64,000 bases of DNA from Fagopyrum homotropicum (GCA_033239125.1 BSWB01000005.1:16235447-16299446); one strand, 5' to 3'; positions 33,209-45,773 are shown, counted from the stretch's first letter. Translations and numbers: made by a program. The notes: generated from the letters alone by a model not told the origin.

Positions 33209-34426
33209 ATGGATTTGATACCGGGTCTCACCGATGATTTGGCCCGTGAGTGTCTGATTCGGATCCCTCTTAAATCCTTCCGCTCTGTTTCTTCCGTTTG
33301 CAAAGCTTGGAATTTGGAGCTCCGAAGCCCACACTTTCACCACTGTCGTAGACTCTCGGGTCAAACCCGACCCATTTTCGTCCTCGCCAAAACCATTCGG
33401 GTTTATTCTCACAATACCGTAGGCAAAGACTCTCCGAATAATGTTCCTCTATCGTATCTCCTCACTGTCTTTGACCCGGCATCTGGTTCCTGGACCCGGT
33501 TACCCCCAGGACCCGATTTGCCCGTCGAGTTCTCGGCTTTATGTGGGATCATCGGAGTTGGGTCAAAGGTTATTGTTATAGGATCAGGGTTCGATCAAGG
33601 CACTGGACTTATTAACACGGTTCACGTGTTTGACTTTTTGACTGGTCAATGGTATCGTGGGGCCCATGTTCCTGGGCCGGGCCGACTTCGTTTTGGGCTT
33701 GGTGGAGATCCATTTCGGCAGCAAGTGGTGGTTGCAGGTGGTTATGTTGTGGAAAAGCGGGCTCTGAAATCAGCATTATTGTATGATGTGGCAAAAGACA
33801 CGTGGATACATCTAGGTCAGTTCAAATATATATCCTTGTAGAGATTTATATTTTATTCAAAACAAAGAAATATTATTTACCGTGTAAAAGGTTCTATTGA
33901 AAATTTCTTTTTTTAATTATATTATGAATTTAAATTGCATATAGGTGATATGAAAAGGGAAAGAGATGAGTGCAACGTTGTCTTCCACGGTGGCAAGTTA
34001 CACGCCATTAGTGGTTACAGTTTTCCACCGCGACACATCAACACAAGGTCTGCTGAGTCACTAGATTTAGATACGTTGAAGTGGGGTCCGATCAATGATG
34101 AGTTTCTAGATGATTCCATGAAGGATGTGTCCTGGATGGTGATGGGGAATGGGAAGGGTGACGTGTACTACATAGGCCGGAACGTGGCAGTCCGACTGGG
34201 TGACGGTGCAAAGTGGGAGGCGGTGACGAAGGTGCCAGATGAGCTGCGGTATAGAAAATGTGGGATGACGTGGCAGGATAAGATGGTAGTGATTGGCGGC
34301 CAAGTGTTTGGTGGGGCCAACAGAGCTTATGTGCTTGATATGAAGAGTCGTGAATGGATCAATGAAGATTTGCCTACTGCATATGCGAATGATGCTATTG
34401 TATTGGGGTGTGGAATGGAGTTATAA
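33209..34426 (+). CDS. F-box/kelch-repeat protein (copy 2), two exons
   Basis: Paralogue of the gene at 15020. Exons 33209-33815 and 33945-34426 join to a 362-residue protein, again an F-box (MDLIPGLTDDLARECLIRIP; SVSSVCKAW) followed by kelch blades (VVVAGGYVVEKRALKSALLY; VVFHGGKLHAISGY; MVVIGGQVFGGANRAYVLDM). Likely a substrate adaptor of an SCF ubiquitin ligase. The intron (129 bp) begins GTCAG and ends CATATAG. Splicing joins HLG to DMKRERDEC, matching copy 1 (QLNEMNKERDEC) residue for residue. Without splicing the frame stops 8 residues later (TAG 33839), giving 210 residues. The donor GTCAG is not the strongest consensus, so partial retention is possible. Compared with copy 1 it has about 6 extra residues near position 75 and about 10 after HAISG. 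Confidence 0.88.
33816..33944 (+). other. Predicted phase-1 intron of F-box gene 2
   Basis: AT-rich, GT...AG bounded, length 129 bp. It separates the two halves of a codon for Gly (G|GT). Absent from copy 1 at the equivalent site. Confidence 0.82.
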
Positions 34427-35164
34427 GTTATAGACCTGTTTAAAGTCGGACCGGTCGGTCTATTTAAAAAAATAGATAATTACAAATATTCGCTCGGGTT
34501 GAGTTCAAATAAACTTAAAAGTTAGCCGGCTCGAATTTTATATCTATAGATTTGCATCATTGATCATACATTAAGGATATTTCGTATAAAATTGTACCCA
34601 AGTTGCATTATTGTAAATATTACTTTATAATATTACATTATAATGTATAAGTTATATAGTAGCTTCAAATAAGTCCACAACATTGATTGGTGAGGTTTCT
34701 CGTCAAAATTCGTAAGTACATATCAACAACAACATCACTTTCCGTCAGGGATCGATTTAAGTCTGTTATTATTTATTTTTGTTTTTATCTTCTCGTAGAA
34801 CTAGAGTTACATTTGCATATTTAATCGATTCTAAAACAAAATCCTAACCCTACCACACGGCAATCTCCGCGCACAACCCTCTTTGACCATGACAACTTTA
34901 GCACATATGTCTTATTCTCTTCAAAAAAAAAAATTATGCCAAATGGTCTATCGTCATGACTCACACTTTATGTGTCAAACGAAAGCTCGATTTCGTCATT
35001 GGGAAGATTATGGAACCAAATCCCAAATCAGACAACTATTCTTATCGAATTAGTGTTAATTATATGCTTCAAAGATCATGATTTCCGTTTGATTCAGTCT
35101 CTGGTTGGCTGTTGGTTATTGTTGCACCATTCATCTTCTCCTCCGCCTAACTCTATTGTATTAT
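34427..35164. other. Intergenic region downstream of F-box gene 2
   Basis: AT-rich, no gene supported. A 105-codon frame at 34972-35289 lacks any family resemblance. Confidence 0.4.
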
Positions 35165-35394
35165 ATATACTTTTGGTATATTTAAAAAAACATCCCCAAC
35201 ATTTCTTATTTATGTTTTTTACCCAACTTTTTGAAATTTTCATTTCTGCCCTTGCTGGTATAATTACAAAATATGGCCCTAAGTTTTAATTACAGGATAT
35301 GACCCAAGTTTTTAAAATTACACATTTTTCTCAATAAAATTTATTTACGGTTTTTATCCCAAAGTTATTATTACGAGTTATAAAATATAATATA
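35165..35394 (+). repeat. Fragment of a chromovirus-type LTR
   Basis: The series TTTTTACCCAACTTTTTG, TCTGCCCTTGCTGG, ATTACAAAATATGGCCC and ATGACCCAAG parallels the LTR at 62160-62460 in order and spacing (TTACCCTAATA, TGCCCCTGCAGG, ATATTATGGCCCAAGG, TATGACTCAAAG). It stops at the AT tract where the next element's leader copy begins. Confidence 0.5.
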
Positions 35395-35681
35395 TATATA
35401 TATATAGTATATTCCATATGAATAGATACACACACATATATATAACACATATCCACATATAATCCATAACACATATATATACATATCTATACTATTGAAA
35501 TTCACGGAAGAGGTGACGACTTCCCGTACATTCTATCCCAAAACACTGTATAAACAAATTTAAAACCAAAAATCCTTTGAAAGCGTCAAACATCTTTCGG
35601 GTTCTGTTTATTTTATCCATCCGACCTTTATTACAGGTAACAAGTGTCATTGTTGTCAACCTAAGACTCTGATACCAACTC
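35395..35681 (-). repeat. Extra copy of primer-binding site and leader
   Basis: Near-identical to 42555-42887, from just upstream of the gag start to the primer-binding site, but located outside the 3' LTR. The right-hand copy contains a greatly expanded (TA)n (42584-42649) where this copy has only a few repeats. Confidence 0.88.
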
Positions 35682-37184
35682 TACAACACCCCGATTCCAC
35701 GGGACTCGGGGCGTCACATTGGGCTAGGATCTCACAGTGGATCCTGACCCTAACCTGACAACAAGTTCACTGAACCTTACAATAAGGCACCGACAGATAT
35801 AAAAACAAATACATAAAACGATGTAACTGTATATCAAAAGGGTGTACAAAACCATATCCGAGTGTAAAACAACAACAACAACAACAACATATACAACGGG
35901 TACAAACATCCCCAAAAGCCCATGCAACACCTATATACGGAAGTCCTCGACTAGTCATCATGCCGGATCACTCTGCAACTCTCCTATCCTACAAAGCATC
36001 TACAACACGGTATAAAACCGTTAGCTAACCATTCATTTATAAGATAATGCATAAGCACAAGCACAAGTCATGGAATCATAAACACATCATCATGATGTCA
36101 CACATTTATCCATTTTAATTATCTTTATATATAAGGTCATCCACTCAAATCGTATATGTATATATAGATATATGAAACTATGTGACAAGAGGAACATATC
36201 ATCATCGCCTCTGGGTGCTATAGCCATCTAGAGTAGTATCAGCGCACAACCCGTGTACCCTAAGGGAGTGGTGAAATGCCCATCCCGTATACCAAGTCTG
36301 GCATGACCTTAGAGAACCTTCCAAACTCCTTACAAGATGAAAGGGAAAGGTTATCACTGCTACTGCAAGGGGACTATCAATAAAACATAGGCCGGTAATA
36401 AACGATATCACATGCTATCAAGCATATAACACACAATACTCATGCATACACCCAATATAAGGATGATATCTAAGTAAGTCCTACGGACTTACCTCAACTT
36501 CTGATACTCACAACCACGATCAACCTCAATCCAGATAACATCACTGCCCATAACAAGGCATAAAGATATATCAATCCCCTATCAATCAAAGGGGTCACAC
36601 CTAGACCCAAGGGATCCATAAGGATCAAGATCACCCTATAAGCCTCACAACCTACTAATCCTCAAAGCCATAACCGGAACATTACGATATCATAATCATC
36701 ATCATCATCCTAACCTCCCACACATGCCTAGCATGCTACTAAATACTCACACTCAGAAAGGAAAGGGTTCATGCCATCCTAGGCAAGCCCTGAACAAGAC
36801 GCACTTGCGTGACAAGGAAGGTGTAGAGGCTGGACATAGGGAGGCGTAGGGGCGGCGGCACACCACGTGTTAGGGTGGCCTTGAGGTAGCGCAGGGGTGG
36901 CTGGACAGCAGTGAGCTGGACAACAGTAAGGAGAGAAGATGAAACTGAATGAAGATGAGAAACCTTCTTCCAGAAGTAAGGTAATGGCTTATGTAGGAAG
37001 CCATCCAAAAGCCGGGTCAAGGTCAACAATGCCGGCTGCAGCACACCAGAATCCGTAGTGGCGGATCCAGGAGGCGTAGGGGCGGCTCAAGAGGCCCGTA
37101 GGGGCGGCTCAGGCAAGCCTCAACACAACTCAGCACATGCGTTTCAATTGAGGCGCAGGCGCGGGATCTCTCAAGGCTCTTACA
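35682..37184 (-). repeat. Chromovirus 3' LTR (about 1,503 bp)
   Basis: On the minus strand it starts TGTAAGAGCCTTGAG and ends GGGGTGTTGTA. Highly similar to the right LTR but lacks about 380 bp present there at about 53318-53697. Contains the palindrome AGTAAGTCCTACGGACTTAC (36473-36492). Confidence 0.85.
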
Positions 37185-37715
37185 TTTCACCCCCCCTAAA
37201 AACAAGTTTTGTCCTGAAACTTGCAAAATCCCAAATCCTCTCGTACTCATATGCCGAGGTACAACTCTCTCTATCGGAGGCATCACATCTCCGCTCAAAA
37301 AGCCACAACCTATATCATTCTATAACCTCAAACACGAGCATGGAGGAATCATCCACTCCAACAACGAGATCAAAACATTAGCCAAAGACATAGAGGAATC
37401 ACATCTCTTGCCATACTCACATCACAGGGCATAGAGGAAGCACATCTCTAGCCGGATCATACTCATACACAAAGCATGGATGAAAAACATCTCTAGCGAG
37501 ACTATGTCCATCAAAATAGCGTGGAAGAATAACCATCTCTAACTAGATCCTACTCGCACTCAAATAGCATGGAGGAAAGAACCATCTCCAGCTATAATCA
37601 TAAATCGCGCTATTACATCAAGATCTAATAAGATCATATATCACATCACAGCTAGCATGAAAATAAACACATCAAAGCACATACGCACATAATCACAACA
37701 CTCACCAAGATATCA
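37185..37715 (-). other. Chromovirus 3' untranslated region
   Basis: Polypurine tract next to the LTR, then a run of loosely repeated CATAGAGGAATCACATCTCT-like blocks (37330-37600), period about 45-60 bp. No coding potential. Confidence 0.6.
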
Positions 37716-39800
37716 CTAAGATCTACTCGTGGATCCTATAGGTGCATCTATCTCGGCATAAAACTCTGGATGGTTCCTCTGGATACTATCCTCAATCTCC
37801 CATGTAGCCTCATCAGGTCCTCGTCTCGACCAATGTATCCTCAACATGGAAATGTCCTTCGAATTCAGGTGTCTCATACCTCGCTCTAGGACTGCAATCG
37901 GGTGCTCAACAAAAGTGTGGTCCGGCTCAACCACCAAATCATCATAACTCACAATATGTCTCGGATCTGGTATATACTCCCTCAACTGAGACACGTGAAA
38001 TATAGGATGAACACCCTCCAATCTCGGAGGTAAAGCTAATTTGTATGCTGCCCTCCCAACTCTGTCTAGTATCTCGAAAGGACCGACATATCGGGGACTC
38101 AACTTCCCCTTTATGCCAAAACGTATGACGCCTCGCATCGGAGATACTCTCAACCAGACACGAGCTCCTACTCTGTACTCTAGAGGTCGACACCTCCTGT
38201 CTGCATATGACTTCTGGCGACTCTGTGCAGCCAACATCCTCTCTCTGATCAACGCTACTCGACATATCATCCTGAATCTTCTCTGGCACTATACCACTAA
38301 TACTTCTAGGCTCATCCCAACATAACAGACATCTACACCCATACAGTGCCTCATATGGAGCCATCCTAATTGATGCATGCCAGCTGTTGTTGTATGAGAA
38401 CTCAACTAGTGGGAGATGATCTGTCTACACTTGTCCCCAATCCAACACACAAGCTCGTAGCATATCCTCAAGGGTTTGGATGATCCTCTTTGACTGACCA
38501 TTTGTCTAAGGGTGGAACGCAATCGTAAAGTGTAAATTCGTCCTCAAAATAGTCTGAATCTGCTGCCAAAACCTCAAGGTAAATCGCCCATCTCGATATG
38601 AGACGATCATCCTCGGTACACCATGGAGTCTCACTATCTGCCTAGTATAGTCCTCAACCAATTTGCTCACCACGTTTCCCTAATAGGGATGCAACGTACA
38701 ATCTTCGTCAGTCTATCAACAATAACCCAAATAGCATCAAAACTCCGACTAGGCCTCAATCTAGTCACAAAGTCCATGGAGACGCCCTCCCACTTCCATT
38801 GCAGTACTGGTAGTAGATGAAGCTCACCTCCAGGTTTGCAATGCTCTATCTTGCCCTGTTGACAAGTCGCACACTACGCCACAAATCTGGCCACATCGGG
38901 CTTCAACCCTCCCCACCAATATGATCGTCTCGCATCATGGTACATCTTACTCGTACCTAGATGTACTGAGTAAGGTGTACAGTGAGCCTCTTGTAAAATC
39001 CTCCGCCTCAACTCCACATCAACGGGTACACAGAAGCGGTCGCGACATCTCATCCCTCCATCTGCTCCTATGGAGAACTGTGGCGCCTCACCACGAGACA
39101 TCCTCTCTCAAATCCTCATCAGGGTCGGGCAGGTCCCCTGCTTCCGTTGGATCTCACCTAATAGATCCGGTAGAACCGCTAAAGTGTACAATTGAGCATC
39201 CTCATCAGGAAACTAGATGTCCAACTCTAGCCAAGCTAGATCTCTCTGAGGCTGAACTGTCAGTCTCGCAATCGCCTTCTCTCAAGGCGTCTTCCTACTC
39301 AGAGTTTCGGCGACAACGTTTGCCTTCTCCAAATGATACATAATCTCAAGGTCAAACTCCTTGATCAACTCGATCCATCTACGTTGGCGGTTATTCAACT
39401 CCCGTTACGTAAAAGTGTACTTCAGACTCTTATGGTATGTGAAGATCTGACATGTAGCACCATACATGTAAAGTCTCTAGATCTTCAAGGCATGAACTAA
39501 CACTGCCTACTCCAGGTCATGAGTTGGGTAGTTCTCCTCATACGTCTTCAACCGTCGAGATGCATATGCAATCACTTTGCCCCTCTGCATCAATACACAT
39601 CCCAAGCCTAGCTTGGATGCATCACTGTATACCACAAAATCCTCAAAACCCTTTGGCTATGACAAGATAGGAGCAAAAGTCAAACGCCTCTTCAACTCCT
39701 CAAAACTTTGGGCACACTACTCAGACCATACAAATTTGGTAGTCTTCCTCAACAAACTCGTAAGTGGACTGGCAACCATAGAAAATCCCTCCACAAAGCG
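37716..39800 (-). pseudogene. Chromovirus RNase H, integrase and chromodomain
   Basis: RNase H (39800-39110) is riddled with stops. The integrase zinc-binding part is readable at 39101-38874 (HLGTSKMYHDARRSYWWGGL, then CATC). The catalytic core is degenerate. From 38364 MAPYEALYGCRC appears, then after a frameshift near 38270 QSRQKSYADRRCRPLEY, LSPRYVGPFEIL and VHPIFHVSQLREY (GPY/GPF module), followed by a chromodomain-like end (VLERGMRHLNSKDISMLRIH, then WSRRGPDEATWE and the EFY end), the targeting module of chromoviruses. The frame ends at 37716. Confidence 0.85.
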
Positions 39801-41142
39801 TCAGTAATAGCCGGCTAGGCCAAGAAAACTGCACACTTTCTTGACGTTCGTCGGTGTCGTCCATGCTGCAATAAACTCGATCTTCTCCGGATCAACCATG
39901 ATCCCATCGGCGGAGACAATATGACCCAAGAATGCTACCTCTGACATCAAGAACTCGCACTTAGAGAGCTTGACGTACAACTCTCTATCCTGCAAAACTC
40001 GCATCACAATCCTCAAGTGTTAGCATGCTCCTCTCTACTACGAGAGTACACTAGGACATCGTCTATGAAGACCACCACAAAATAATCCAGGAAGTCGATG
40101 AAGATGCTGTTCATCAACTCCATGAAGACCGCTGGGGCATTCGTAAGCCCAAATGGCATCACTACAAACTCGTAGTGTCCCTATCGGATCCAAAATGCCG
40201 TCTTGTGCACGTCTTGCTCTCTCACCATCAGCTGGTGATACCCTGAACGTAGATCAATCTTGGAGAACACAATCGCTCCCTGAAGTTGATCTAGTAAATC
40301 GTCAATACGGGACAGTGGATACTTGTTCTTGATGGTCACTTTGTTCATCTCTTTGTAATCAATGCACAGTCTCAACGATCTGTCCTTCTTCCGCAGAAAG
40401 AGGATAGGTGCTCCCCATGGGGATAAGCTAGAGCGGATGAAGCCCTTCTCAGCTAACTCCTCGAGTTGCTTCTTCAACTCCAACACCTCGACAAGCGCCA
40501 TACGATATGGGGCCTTCGAGATCGGTCTCGTACCAGGCTCAAACTCGATGCTGAAGTCCACACTCCTCTGAGGCGACAAACTAGACGGCTCAACAAATAC
40601 ATCTGTAAACTCATAGACCACTAGAATATCCTCCAATTTTGGACTCTCCCCATCCTTCATGGCATAACACCAGAAGGCATCAAACCCTGAGCGATCAACC
40701 TCGCTGCTCGTACTGCACTGATGACAGAACCCGTCTTTCCAAGGTCCCAACCCCGGAAGACCTCTGTTTGACCTAACTTGGTAGAGACTGTCATAGTCCT
40801 CCTACCTACATCTAACACTGCACGATGTCTACTCATCCAATCCATACCCATAATGACTTCCTCATGCACCAACATCATGACAAAGAAGTCTACAAGCAAC
40901 ACACGAGTCCCTAAACGAATGGGACAATCACGTATCTCACGGGTACCTATGACCCTACCACCATCAAGTAACCCTATAACAAAGGGTATCCCCTCTATCG
41001 TAGCTAAACCCAAACGCTCAACACATACATCAGAAATAAATGAATGCGTAGCACCCGTATCAAATAAAACTCTAATAGGTAAACCATGAAGTAGAATGGT
41101 ACCTATAACAGCCGGTGCAGGTGGATCTTCTGCACTCCTCAA
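39801..41142 (-). pseudogene. Chromovirus protease and reverse transcriptase
   Basis: Protease: VLFDTGATHSFISD (about 41057) and GMDWMSRHRAVLDV. After a frameshift near 40680 the reverse transcriptase follows: PISKAPYRMA, GFIRSSLSPWGAPILFLRKK, SRIDDLLDQLQGA, FSKIDLRSGYHQL, then a TAG at about 40184 (Tyr expected), MPFGLTNAPAVFMELM and the catalytic VVVFIDDVLVYSR (about 40075-40035). A further stop at about 40018 precedes the thumb and connection part (KLSKCEFLMSEVAFLGH, 39960-39910). Inactive. Confidence 0.87.
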
Positions 41143-42531
41143 CTCATAAAATCTACCCTGAGCTCCTCTAGTGTCAGTGGTACTCCCACCACGACCTCTA
41201 CCTCTACTCGATCCGGGAGTAGATCCTTGAGTAGAAGGACGATCTGGGACTCTCTACTGTCCTTGTGTCTACAGTTGTGGTGGCCTCTTCCCACCTCTTG
41301 CCACACTAGCAGGGGAAGAACCCTGCTACGATATAGCTCCACTCTGCCTACAAAAGGCAGCCGTATGACTTGGCCTGCCACAAGTGAAGCAAGTCAGTGG
41401 CGGCCTCGTGCACTCCGGTCGTATATGTCCAGGATCTCTGCAGTTGAAGTCTTGTCGTCCCTTCTCTACAACTGATGCAGATGAGGGGTTACTCTAGCGT
41501 CTCTGACTCCGCCCAAAACCTGAAGCTCCACCAACACCACTAGTCTGCCCAGTCCGTTGTCTCTTCTCAGACCGTCCCGTATGAGAAGTCCTTCTCTGAC
41601 TGGCCCGCTCACACTCATAAGATGAGGTCCGGTCATGAAAAATTATCAATGACTCATAATAGAATCCCGCCATGTAGGAATCTGTATTCTCCCTCAGTCA
41701 GCGGGAGAAGATATACACGTGCTGGTCCTCAAAAGGTGCAGCTGGACCTAGTAATGCCAGCTCTGTTTGGAAGCGGCTGATGGCATCTGCTATCGGCACA
41801 TCCTCAAATCCTGCCTCCACAAAGTCCTGTAGTTTCTCCCTCCTTAACGAGGTAGGGCAGAAATGCTCTCTAATCATGCTCCTCATCTGGTTATAACTAG
41901 TGGCTCGACCCCGCATGGTCCTCCACCACTGGTGAGATAGGTCGCGGCATAAAGTCTGCACTAACTCTATCCGTCTGTCCTCTGGGCATTTGATAGACTC
42001 AAGAGCTGAGTCCACATGTCCAATCCAAACCTCTGTCTCCAATCCCACCTTCCCAAAGAAAGGTGGTACTCCCAGCTGATGGAATGCCTTCAACCAAGTA
42101 TCTAGTCAAGTCCCTCTATACTCCTCTAGAGCTCTAACTGTCTCAGCAGCACGTGTTGGCAAATCTAGCACCTAAGTAGCTCCTTGGGACATCTCAAAAG
42201 ATCCTTCTTGTGCTAGCAGATCCGGGGCACATCTACCCGCTCTGGCAGCCTCATCCACTCATCTAATGTAAGCACGAAACTCTGGTCCCCTCATAAAGAC
42301 ACGATCTGAGTCATTTGACTAGACTCATTGTGATCGTTGTCTCCTAGATCCAACACTCCCAGTCTCAGGAACGGTGCTATCAGCAATCTCCTCATGAACA
42401 TCCTCCGCAACTGGTGGCTCATCAGCGGGAACTAGTCTCTGTCCTATCACTCCCGGAGGAAGAAATGGTCTGCCTCTACCCCGGCCCACAACAGAAGTTG
42501 CTCTAGTCCGAGCCATCTGCGGGGCATGCAC
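41139..42531 (-). pseudogene. Chromovirus gag
   Basis: N-terminus MHAPQMARTRATSVVGRGRG at 42531, interrupted after 68 residues. The capsid-like part (WIGHVDSALESI, HQWWRTMRGR, MIREHFCPTSLRREKLQDF) is open from 42093 to 41698. A CCHC knuckle (CFTCGRPSHTAAFC) is readable near 41390-41350. At least six stops lie between 42325 and 42100. Confidence 0.85.
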
Positions 42532-42581
42532 ACCTAACTTATAAGGCTATATATATTCCATATGAATAGATACACACACAC

Positions 42582-42653
<72 letters not shown>

Positions 42654-42887
42654 CATATCCACATATAATCCATAACACATATATATACATATCTATACTG
42701 TTTAAATCCACGGAAGAGGTGACGACTTCCCGTACATTCTATCCCAAAACACTGTATAAACAAATTTAAAACCAAAAATCCTTTGAAAGCGTCAAACACC
42801 TTTCGGGTTCTATTTATTTTATCCATCCGACCTTTATTACAGGTAACAAGTGCCATTGTTGTCAACCTAAGACTCTGATACCAACTC
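42532..42887 (-). other. Chromovirus leader and primer-binding site
   Basis: Contains an expanded (TA)n tract (42584-42649, about 33 repeats). AGTTGGTATCAGAGTC on the minus strand abuts the LTR at 42887 and matches an initiator-Met-tRNA primer site. Confidence 0.82.
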
Positions 42888-44003
42888 TATAACACCCCAA
42901 TTCCGCGGGACTCGGGGCGTCACATTGGGCTAGGATCTCACAGTGGATCCTGACCCTAGCCTAACAACAAGTTCACTGAACCTTAAAATAAGGCACCGAC
43001 AGATATAAAAACAAATACATAAAACGATGTAACTGTATATCAAAAGGGTGTACACAACCATATCCGAGTGTAAAACAACAACAACAACATATACAACGGG
43101 TACAAACATCCCCAAAAGTCCATGCAACACCTATATACGGAAGTCCTCGACTAGTCATCATGCCGGATCACTCTGCAACTCTCCTATCCTACAAAGCATC
43201 TACAACACGGTATAAAACCGTTAGCTAGCCATTCATTTATAAGATAATGCATAAGCACAAGCACAAGTCATGGAAGCATAAACACATCATCATGATATCA
43301 CACATTTATCCATTTTAATTATCTTTATATATAAGGTCATCCACTCAAATCGTATATGTATATATAGATATATGAAACTATGTGACAGGAGGAACATATC
43401 ATCATCGCCTCTGGGTGCTATAGCCATCTGGAGTAGTATCAGCGCACAACCCGTGTACCCTAAGGGAGTGGTGAAATGCCCATCTCGTATACCAGGTCTG
43501 ACATGACCTCAGAGAACCTCCCAGACTCCTTACAAGATGAAAGGGAAAGGTCATCATTACTACTGCAAGAGGGCTATCATTAAAACATAGGCCGGTAATA
43601 AATAATATCGCATGCTATCAAGCATATAACACACACCACTCATGCATACACCCAATATAAGGATGGTAGCTGAGTAAGTCCTACGGACTTACCTCAACTT
43701 CTGATACTCACAACCATGATCAACCTCAATCCAGATAACAATACTGCCCAATAACAAGGCATAAAGATATATCAATCTCCTATAAATCAAAGGGGTCACA
43801 CCTAGATCCAAGGGATCCATAAGGATCAAGATCACCCTATAAGCCTCACAACCTACTAATCCTCAAAGCCATAACCGGCACATAAAGATATCATAATAAT
43901 CATCATCATCCTAACCTCATTCACATGCCTAGCATGCTACTAAACACTCACCTCGGAATGGAAAGGGTTCATGCCATCCTAGGCAAGCCCTGAACAAGAC
44001 ACA
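42888..44003 (-). repeat. Chromovirus 5' LTR, first part
   Basis: Homologous to 35682 to about 36800. Broken after ...AAGACACA at 44003 by the Athila-like LTR. Resumes at 53198 (GAACAAGACACA|CCTGCG). Contains the same AAGTCCTACGGACTT palindrome (43673-43694). Confidence 0.88.
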
Positions 44004-45767
44004 TGATAGCATGAATTATAGTCTATATTTTGAGGTTTGTTTGGACGTTTTATCTTCAATAATCTGCATGTTAGCATGTATAATATGTGATTATACTACC
44101 ATTTCATCTACCTTTGCGGGAATCGAGGTCTACACCTAGTTTTGCTGTAATTGCAGGTAAAATGGTACGTTTTGCATCAAAAAGGAGCAAAAGGAGTCAT
44201 AAGTCATTTGAAGCTACATTGAGGAGAATAAGGAACCATCCAGGAAGCATAACCATGGATTAAAGATTCACTTTGGACCAGTTTTGAGAGATTTCACATT
44301 CAGTTATGACTCACCTCGGTTGACCAGAGATTCATCTCGACCGAGGTGATCCAAAGACGCCGACTCGACCGAGGCGAACACCTAGGACGCGGCAAGAATA
44401 TTTTATTCTTGGCTGAGATCTTTTATCTTTGGAAGGTGATCTTATATTTTTGGGCTTGGCTCCTGGAAGGAAGAAGATCTTATATTTTACCTATTTTTAT
44501 GGGAAAAGATCTTTATAAGATATTTTATCTTTGGAGGGTTATTTTCCTATAAAAAGGGTTGGATTTCCACAAATCAAGAGGCCGCTTACACCGAAAAATC
44601 CGCTATCACTCCCTCTTATTTAGCATACATCGCCGCAGCCATACTCCAGTTGGGAGTTTTGAAGAACCTTTTTGAAGGTTGAAGGAAGATTGAAGATTGT
44701 AGCTTTTATAGCTTTTGAAGGGTTTTGTAAGATTGTCTTCAATTCCCCTTCCTTGTTGTCTTGTCTTGTTGGATTGTTATCCAAGGAACGCTTTGTTGTG
44801 ATATTTGATTCAGTTATTGAAGTCTTTATTCATTAAATTCTTCTTGTTCAAATATTCACCTTCTTCCCATATTTAATACTTTCATAATGATGATGAGTGG
44901 CTAATTTCCTTGTGTGATTCTAGGGTGATTGGCTGAAGGTTGTGGGAAAGACAATGATAGAATAATCTTAGATTCCAGTAGGATCATGAAAGTTCGAGTC
45001 TTTAACCTTAACCCTAAGCATCTCGCTCAGTCGATGAACATCTCGGCCGAGGTGGAATCTGGCTGACCGAGGTGACTTATCTGATCCTAAACTGAGAGTT
45101 AAGTGTTAGAGTTTGCCAAATCCTATTCTTATTATACCTTTCCTGGTTCAAAGCAAGCTTAGGATGAGACTTACCCGGTAATTCCTTAGTTTGTGTACCA
45201 ACGATCATAAGTGTAGGTAATAAAGGTTTATCCTTTATTGGGGTTTGAGTGTGCTTCCATCCCGTCTTTGTGAGTTAGCCTGAGACTTACCCGGTAAAGG
45301 TTGATTCTATTCCCTTAGATGGTGTGTTAGTTCGAGGTAATAGTTCTTTATCTTAATTCCTTGAGACTTACCCGGTAATAGGAGTTACGGTTTTGGATTA
45401 GTGAGTAGTGAGACTTACCCGGTGATCTACTCCACTTTAGTAACATCTTCCCCTTGCAAAAATCTCAGCTTTGTCCGCTTATCTTTAGATCTTGAGTTGG
45501 AACCACAACTAGATGCTTTAATCCCTAGAATTGCATGTTTGCTTATTTGACTTCTTATTCGTCTTTGATTGTGTTAATTGCTCTTTGTGGTTAGTCTTCA
45601 CGAAGCTTACCGTTATTGACTTTGTTTCACCGAATCCCTGTGATCGACCCCGGAATTTCTTGCTTTTTTACTACGATTGACCCGTACACTGCGGGTTCGC
45701 ATCCTTGTTTTAAGCTTAAGTCTAGGGTTATAAATTTAAAGCTTGCACACACCGTTTGGAGCGAACA
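44004..45767 (+). repeat. Athila-like 5' LTR of element A (1,764 bp)
   Basis: Starts TGATAGCATGAATTATAG and ends TTTGGAGCGAACA. Inverted counterpart of 54742-56502. Contains four copies of TGAGACTTACCCGGT (45165, 45281, 45362, 45409) and several CCTCGACCGAGG-type palindromes (44312-44374, 45039-45074). A TATA-like CTATAAAAAG lies near 44550. Confidence 0.9.
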
Positions 45768-45773
45768 AGTTTT

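Noticed and set aside
35724..35961. Small frames with Val/Cys runs, repeated at 42930-43161
   Set aside because: Both copies lie in the chromovirus LTRs and derive from a CAA/AAC repeat; no evidence of coding.
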